9,002 nucleotides of DNA from an uncultured Psychrobacillus sp. (lineage in GTDB: Bacteria > Bacillota > Bacilli > Bacillales_A > Planococcaceae), in assembly GCA_934234185.1 (NCBI GenBank), contig CAKQHO010000128.1, positions 1 through 9,002 on the forward strand, in the 5' to 3' direction. Both the position numbers and the translations under genes were made by a program. Shown here in pieces: positions 5,727 to 9,002 of this stretch. The first letter of the stretch is position 1. Each line of letters opens with the position of its first letter. Under the pieces are notes generated by a model. That model searched no databases, was not told where the DNA came from, and was given only the letters and a program-made list of their open reading frames with translations.

Positions 5727-7112
5727 TTAAATTTCCAACCATTCCTTTAATTCCTTGTCGTGCTTGCCTTCATAATAGTCGTGAAAGAATTTTATGAAGG
5801 AGGCTGTATTTACGTATTTAAACTGAAATTCATCAAAGTAGGCCGAGAAAAATTGAAATGCCTCTTCCGTCCCTCCGTTTTCATGAAAGAATTTATACAT
5901 AACTGCCGGAGCATCTCTGTAAATAGTCATCACGTAGGCATCTGCCAGATCTTCTATCGATTGGTTTGCAGGTGGATTTCGTTTATTCATTTCCACTAGT
6001 TCGTGTCCTTGGTTAGGCTCTTTTTCTGATAAGTAAAGGGAGGTAACCAATACCGTAATACTTTCATCCAGCCACGCATCCTGATAAGGATCGCTTGGAA
6101 TCATGTAGTAAAACCATTGATGTACGATTTCATGGACTAACGTAGTTTTATACTGCTCCGGAAAGTCATGCACCTCTATAATATTTGGATACTCCATTCC
6201 TCCATTATTCGCTATAATGTCAAGTTCTGTGGATGGATTATCTCCAATTTTCTCTTCCAAATAACCGAAGGAATCCTTCGAAATTTCCAGCATGGATTCT
6301 AATAAATTCTCGCTATACAAGGGCACAAATAGGCGAAGTGTCGTATCGTTTACGACTGCCTCCTCCGTCACCCATTTATCCGGATGCAAAAAGGCAATAT
6401 AGAAATCTTTTATTTGGTCACCTTCGATTGTTCCATTGGTTGTTTCTTTAATTACTCCTTCTGACCCTGAGCTCGCCACAAAGAAATCCTGAGGCAAATC
6501 ATAGGTAACCTTATAAGAGCCGTAACCCGTTTCGTATGTTTCCCCAGTTAATACATAGTCCCGAATAATCCAATCTCCTGCATAATTTGCTAGCATCGGA
6601 TACCAGTGACCCAAGTAGTAGTTTTGATTGTCAGTCCCTAGACGGTAGCCATATTCCGGAATTTCCATGGAATATGTAATCCTAATTGTTGTTTTTTCAT
6701 TTGGGGTCAATGAATTCTTAAGCTTTACAAGTAGCTTGTTGCTTTCTAATTCATATTCAGCTTGATCACCCAAGATAGTGATAGATTCCATAGTTACCTC
6801 AGAAGTGTCCTGTTGTTCGAGGAAACCATTCTCTTTGGTAAGTGCATTTGGAACAAAATTGAAGCCTACTGTCTCCCATATATCTTCCGATAAATTCGTC
6901 ACATCAATTTCCGCGCGTATATGAAAGATATTATTTTCATCCATACGAATATCGATGGTATAATCACCCTTTGCACCCGGAAAGTTTTTAGTGATTTGGT
7001 GTTCGGGCTCTATTGCTTCTGGGGTGATTTTATTGTTTTGATTAAAAAAGAAGCCTATTATGATTGCTATAATCGCTATTATGAGTAGTACAAGTATCTT
7101 TTTATTTTTCAT
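5727..7112 (-). CDS. Membrane-anchored M1-like zinc metallopeptidase, copy 2
   Basis: This 461-residue paralog of the downstream gene has an N-terminal anchor (about residues 5-23) and a shorter stalk. The zinc site is His327, Glu328 and His331 in HEIVHQW, with Glu350 in WLDES at x18 spacing. GMEYP is at 305-309, and Tyr398 in YRDAPAVM is the likely catalytic tyrosine. Shared blocks with copy 1 include PGxKGxYxIDI near the start, IGDNPxxELDI before GMEYP, and FFSAYFDEF/FLSAYFNEF near the end. Both copies therefore look active and come from a duplication. The start follows the DinB-fold stop by 11 nt. Its SD-like AAGGGG (7120-7125) overlaps that stop, so the pair is probably one operon. The predicted role is extracytoplasmic peptide trimming; the substrate is unknown. 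Confidence 0.88.
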   Translation of the reverse strand: MKNKKILVLLIIAIIAIIIGFFFNQNNKITPEAIEPEHQITKNFPGAKGDYTIDIRMDENNIFHIRAEIDVTNLSEDIWETVGFNFVPNALTKENGFLEQQDTSEVTMESITILGDQAEYELESNKLLVKLKNSLTPNEKTTIRITYSMEIPEYGYRLGTDNQNYYLGHWYPMLANYAGDWIIRDYVLTGETYETGYGSYKVTYDLPQDFFVASSGSEGVIKETTNGTIEGDQIKDFYIAFLHPDKWVTEEAVVNDTTLRLFVPLYSENLLESMLEISKDSFGYLEEKIGDNPSTELDIIANNGGMEYPNIIEVHDFPEQYKTTLVHEIVHQWFYYMIPSDPYQDAWLDESITVLVTSLYLSEKEPNQGHELVEMNKRNPPANQSIEDLADAYVMTIYRDAPAVMYKFFHENGGTEEAFQFFSAYFDEFQFKYVNTASFIKFFHDYYEGKHDKELKEWLEI

Positions 7113-7123
7113 ATAATGTCCCC

Positions 7124-7585
7124 TTATTCAGATGCAAGATTTAATGAGTGAATAATCCCCGCGTGTACCCCTTCGTGCCACACCATGAATTGAACAAGCG
7201 CATCTACCGTTTCCATTGTGTGTAGAGTACCGATTTGTATGACTTCTGGTAAATAACCTGAAAGTTTTTCCTTCAACAATGAGATAATTCGTGGAGCTTG
7301 CTCTTCCAATGCATGTATTAGCTGCTGCGTGGAAGGTGGATTTGTCACCCATTGCTCTGGGCTTGTTCCCGGTATGAAGAAGCTTACCCATTCTGGATAT
7401 ACTAAGTCATATGTAGGGATTGCTTTTTGTGTCAGTAGCTCCATTTGAATATAAATGTGACCTACATTCCACCGAATTGTGTTATGAAAACCTTTTGGCT
7501 GGTAATCCCATTTTGTTTCATCACTTTGCTTGATGCGCCCCAATGTATATATGCGGGCAAAATTTAACTGGTCTAATGCTTCCAT
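7124..7585 (-). CDS. DinB-like (DinB_2 / YfiT-type) putative metal-dependent protein
   Basis: This 153-residue protein fits the size of the DinB/YfiT-like four-helix-bundle superfamily. The three expected metal-ligand histidines are visible: His43 in WNVGHI, and His137 and His141 in WHEGVHAG. Characterised relatives include thiol transferases used with bacillithiol or mycothiol, but most members have no assigned reaction, so no substrate is proposed. The name DinB reflects the fold; it is not DNA polymerase IV. The ATG has AAAGGGGTG at 7591-7599 just upstream. It leads a probable two-gene transcript with the copy 2 peptidase and is divergent from the NERD gene. Confidence 0.85.
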   Translation of the reverse strand: MEALDQLNFARIYTLGRIKQSDETKWDYQPKGFHNTIRWNVGHIYIQMELLTQKAIPTYDLVYPEWVSFFIPGTSPEQWVTNPPSTQQLIHALEEQAPRIISLLKEKLSGYLPEVIQIGTLHTMETVDALVQFMVWHEGVHAGIIHSLNLASE

Positions 7586-7662
7586 ATCATCACCCCTTTT
7601 TTATCTGAGTATAGCATTCTCCTACTATATATGGTATTTTTTATCAAAAGGAGTGATTTTTA
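7586..7662. promoter_or_regulatory. Divergent intergenic promoter region
   Basis: This 77-bp AT-rich gap must serve both the minus-strand DinB-fold gene and the plus-strand NERD gene. On the minus strand TATACT (complement of 7608-7613) is a good -10, 23 bp before the start codon, but no good -35 lies 16-18 bp upstream. On the plus strand TACTAT at 7623-7628 is a possible -10 with a poor -35. The promoters would lie nearly back to back, so the two genes may interfere with each other or share a regulator. Confidence 0.35.
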
Positions 7663-7665
7663 TTG
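7646..7665 (+). promoter_or_regulatory. Ribosome binding site selecting a TTG start
   Basis: AAAAGGAGTGAT at 7646-7657 is a strong SD. The TTG at 7663-7665 lies 7 nt from the AAGGAGTG core (7648-7655). The first in-frame ATG, at 7672-7674, would be 16 nt away, which is too far. TTG is therefore the preferred start. Confidence 0.75.
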
Positions 7666-8586
7666 ATTGAGATGACCAAACGCCTAATCCATCGCCTTCC
7701 CCTAGAACATCCACTGATTCCTCATTTGGAAAATCGCATACAAAGCATAGAAGCCGGAGATTCCGGTGAAGATTATGTAACAAATTTTTTAAAGCAGGTG
7801 ACATTTCCAAGAAATCATCTCATTTTAAAGAATTTGCATATCTCCTTACAGGACGATCACTATCTCCAAATTGATTCGCTTATCATCACACAAAAGTATA
7901 TAGCAATATTAGAAATTAAGAACATCAAGGGAACAGTTTACTTCCAGCGTAACCCCGAGCAGCTATTACGAGTGATAGATGGCGATACCACTTCATTCAA
8001 ATGCCCAGAACTGCAAGTTACACGCCACGCTAACAGTCTATCCTTACTTCTAAACAAGCTCAGCATCTCGCTCCCCATTAAAAAATTCATTGTTTTCGCC
8101 TATTCCAAAACCATCGTGGCTCAACCACCTCGAGAAACAAAAGTAGTCATGGGCTGCGACATTGCTATGCATATAGAGAAGTTAAATGACCTGCCCGATG
8201 TACTCTCTGCTTCGAAATTTCGAATACTTGGCAAGTTTTTGCAGGAGCATTCCACAAAATTTATTCCCAGACCATTAGCACAAACATACGGCCTGGATCT
8301 ATCGATAATTAGAACAGGATTACAGTGCCCTACTTGCTATAAGATTGTAACTGGCAATTGCCCAAAGTGTGGTACGAAGAAAAAGGTTATGCTAAAGCAG
8401 GGGCTCGAGGATTGGTTTTACTTGTGTAAGGATACGATTACTAATAAAGAGTGTATGGAATTTTTGGGCTTAAAGGACAAGTTTGCAGCTTCGTATTTAT
8501 TGAGAAACTCCGGATTACGAGCAGTCAGTCAAATGAGAGGAAGGTATTACGTTATCCCTCGGCCTGTCCCCGTATTAAAGAAATGA
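7663..8586 (+). CDS. NERD-domain (nuclease-related) protein with C-terminal zinc ribbon
   Basis: This 307-residue protein carries an N-terminal NERD domain, about residues 30-150. The putative catalytic residues of the restriction-endonuclease-like fold are visible: Glu36 in GEDYV, Asp71 in QIDSL, and Glu84/Lys86 in LEIKN. The downstream helix carries Gln119 (ELQVTRH). A C-terminal four-cysteine zinc ribbon follows (CPTC at 222-225, CPKC at 233-236), plus further Cys at 255 and 264. NERD proteins are predicted nucleases or DNA-processing proteins, and few have a known role. Translation starts at TTG. There is no transmembrane segment, so it is probably cytoplasmic. The gene stands alone on its strand. 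Its stop codon is only 29 bp before a long tandem-repeat array, with no terminator hairpin between, so transcription may run into the array. Confidence 0.85.
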   Translation: MIEMTKRLIHRLPLEHPLIPHLENRIQSIEAGDSGEDYVTNFLKQVTFPRNHLILKNLHISLQDDHYLQIDSLIITQKYIAILEIKNIKGTVYFQRNPEQLLRVIDGDTTSFKCPELQVTRHANSLSLLLNKLSISLPIKKFIVFAYSKTIVAQPPRETKVVMGCDIAMHIEKLNDLPDVLSASKFRILGKFLQEHSTKFIPRPLAQTYGLDLSIIRTGLQCPTCYKIVTGNCPKCGTKKKVMLKQGLEDWFYLCKDTITNKECMEFLGLKDKFAASYLLRNSGLRAVSQMRGRYYVIPRPVPVLKK

Positions 8587-8615
8587 GTTTTAGTGAACAA
8601 AGTGATACTGGAGCC

Positions 8616-9002
8616 ATTTTTACAACTTTTGAGCCCATTTTTACAACTTTCTCTAGGATTTTTACAACTTTTGTCTTCATTTTTACAACTTTCACTTCTG
8701 GAGAAACTGTGAGAAGCCATTTTTACAACTTTCGGGCTCATTTTTACAACTTTTATCTCCATTTTTACAACTTTTGTCTCCATTTTTACAACTTTTGTCT
8801 CCATTTTTACAACTTTCACTTCTGGAGAAACTGTGAGAAGCCATTTTTACAACTTTCGGGCTCATTTTTACAACTTTTATCTCCATTTTTACAACTTTTG
8901 TCTCCATTTTTACAACTTTTGTCTCCATTTTTACAACTTTCACTTCTGGAGAAACTGTGAGAAGCCATTTTTACAACTTTCGGGCTCATTTTTACAACTT
9001 TT
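8616..9002. repeat. 21-bp tandem array with a 14-bp core, running off the window
   Basis: A 14-bp core, ATTTTTACAACTTT, begins at 8616, 8637, 8658, 8679, 8719, 8740, 8761, 8782, 8803, 8843, 8864, 8885, 8906, 8927, 8967 and 8988: sixteen copies with no mismatch in the core. Within blocks the period is exactly 21 bp. The 7-bp linkers vary (TGTCTCC, TATCTCC, CGGGCTC, and TGAGCCC, CTCTAGG and TGTCTTC near the left edge). Blocks are split by a 26-bp linker that contains GGAGAAACTGTGAGAAG. The open frames seen here on both strands follow from the 21-bp period and have no SD support. The array is not closed on the right, so its full length is unknown. Confidence 0.97.
8693..9002. repeat. 124-bp exact higher-order repeat units
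   Basis: Inside the array a 124-bp unit repeats without a difference: 8693-8816, 8817-8940, and a partial copy of 62 bp from 8941 to the window end. Each full unit holds the 26-bp long linker followed by five cores. The left flank (8616-8692) has four cores with diverged linkers, as expected at the edge of an array that grows by unequal recombination or replication slippage. 124 is not a multiple of three, so each unit shifts the reading frame by one. Confidence 0.95.

Noticed and set aside
8451..8960. Repeat-containing open frames on both strands (IFTTF/HFYNF on plus, KVVKM/SCKN on minus)
   Set aside because: They are kept open by the 21-bp period, have no SD, overlap one another on both strands, and shift frame at each 124-bp unit. 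The plus frame also begins inside the NERD gene.
8616..9002. CRISPR array
   Set aside because: The period is 21 bp with 7-bp linkers that are themselves repeated. CRISPR spacers are about 30-40 bp and unique, and no cas gene is present.
8616..9002. Plasmid-type iteron origin
   Set aside because: The 21-bp period is typical of iterons, but no replication initiator gene or DnaA box is visible and the surrounding genes look chromosomal. It cannot be excluded beyond the window edge.
8616..9002. Serial promoters: each core contains TTTACA, and TACAAC lies 17 bp downstream in the next copy
   Set aside because: TACAAC is a poor -10, and the fit follows automatically from the 21-bp period of an AT-rich repeat.

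Overview
The window looks like chromosomal DNA from a low-GC Gram-positive bacterium of the Bacillaceae/Planococcaceae type. The evidence is strong AGGAGG-type ribosome binding sites, a recognisable lia (PspA-type) cell-envelope stress operon, and an intergenic element resembling a repeat that I recall from many Bacillus-like genomes. I cannot name the genus from sequence alone.

Layout. (1) Positions 1-3578, plus strand: a five-gene operon that reads as liaI-liaH-liaF-liaS-liaR, with no liaG between liaH and liaF. The first gene encodes a small multi-pass membrane protein, the second a PspA/IM30 coiled-coil protein, the third the membrane repressor LiaF, and the last two a NarL-type histidine kinase and response regulator pair. 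liaF/liaS overlap by 4 nt and liaS/liaR by 26 nt. A 10-bp hairpin with a weak T tract separates liaIH from liaFSR and probably lets the two effector genes be transcribed more strongly than the sensor module. (2) 3637-3939, plus: a small one-TM protein of unknown function. It ends in a hairpin that can terminate transcription from both sides. (3) 3971-7112, minus: two paralogous membrane-anchored M1-like (gluzincin) metallopeptidases, both with intact HExxH-x18-E zinc sites. They are separated by about 300 bp that contain two adjacent units of a GC-richer structured repeat. The upstream paralog follows an 11-nt gap after a DinB-fold gene (7124-7585, minus). (4) 7663-8586, plus: a NERD-domain protein with a C-terminal zinc ribbon, started by TTG and divergent from the DinB-fold gene. 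(5) 8616 to the window edge: a dense tandem array. A 14-bp T-rich core recurs every 21 bp and is organised into exact 124-bp higher-order units. It runs off the window.

How the genes work together. The lia module senses cell-wall damage: LiaS and LiaR are held back by LiaF, and LiaI/LiaH are the effectors at the membrane. The two M1-like enzymes probably trim peptides outside the membrane. No shared pathway between them and the lia system is shown by the sequence. The least explained element is the array behind the NERD gene. Its period structure and the frame shift between higher-order units argue that it is a DNA or RNA element and not a protein-coding repeat.
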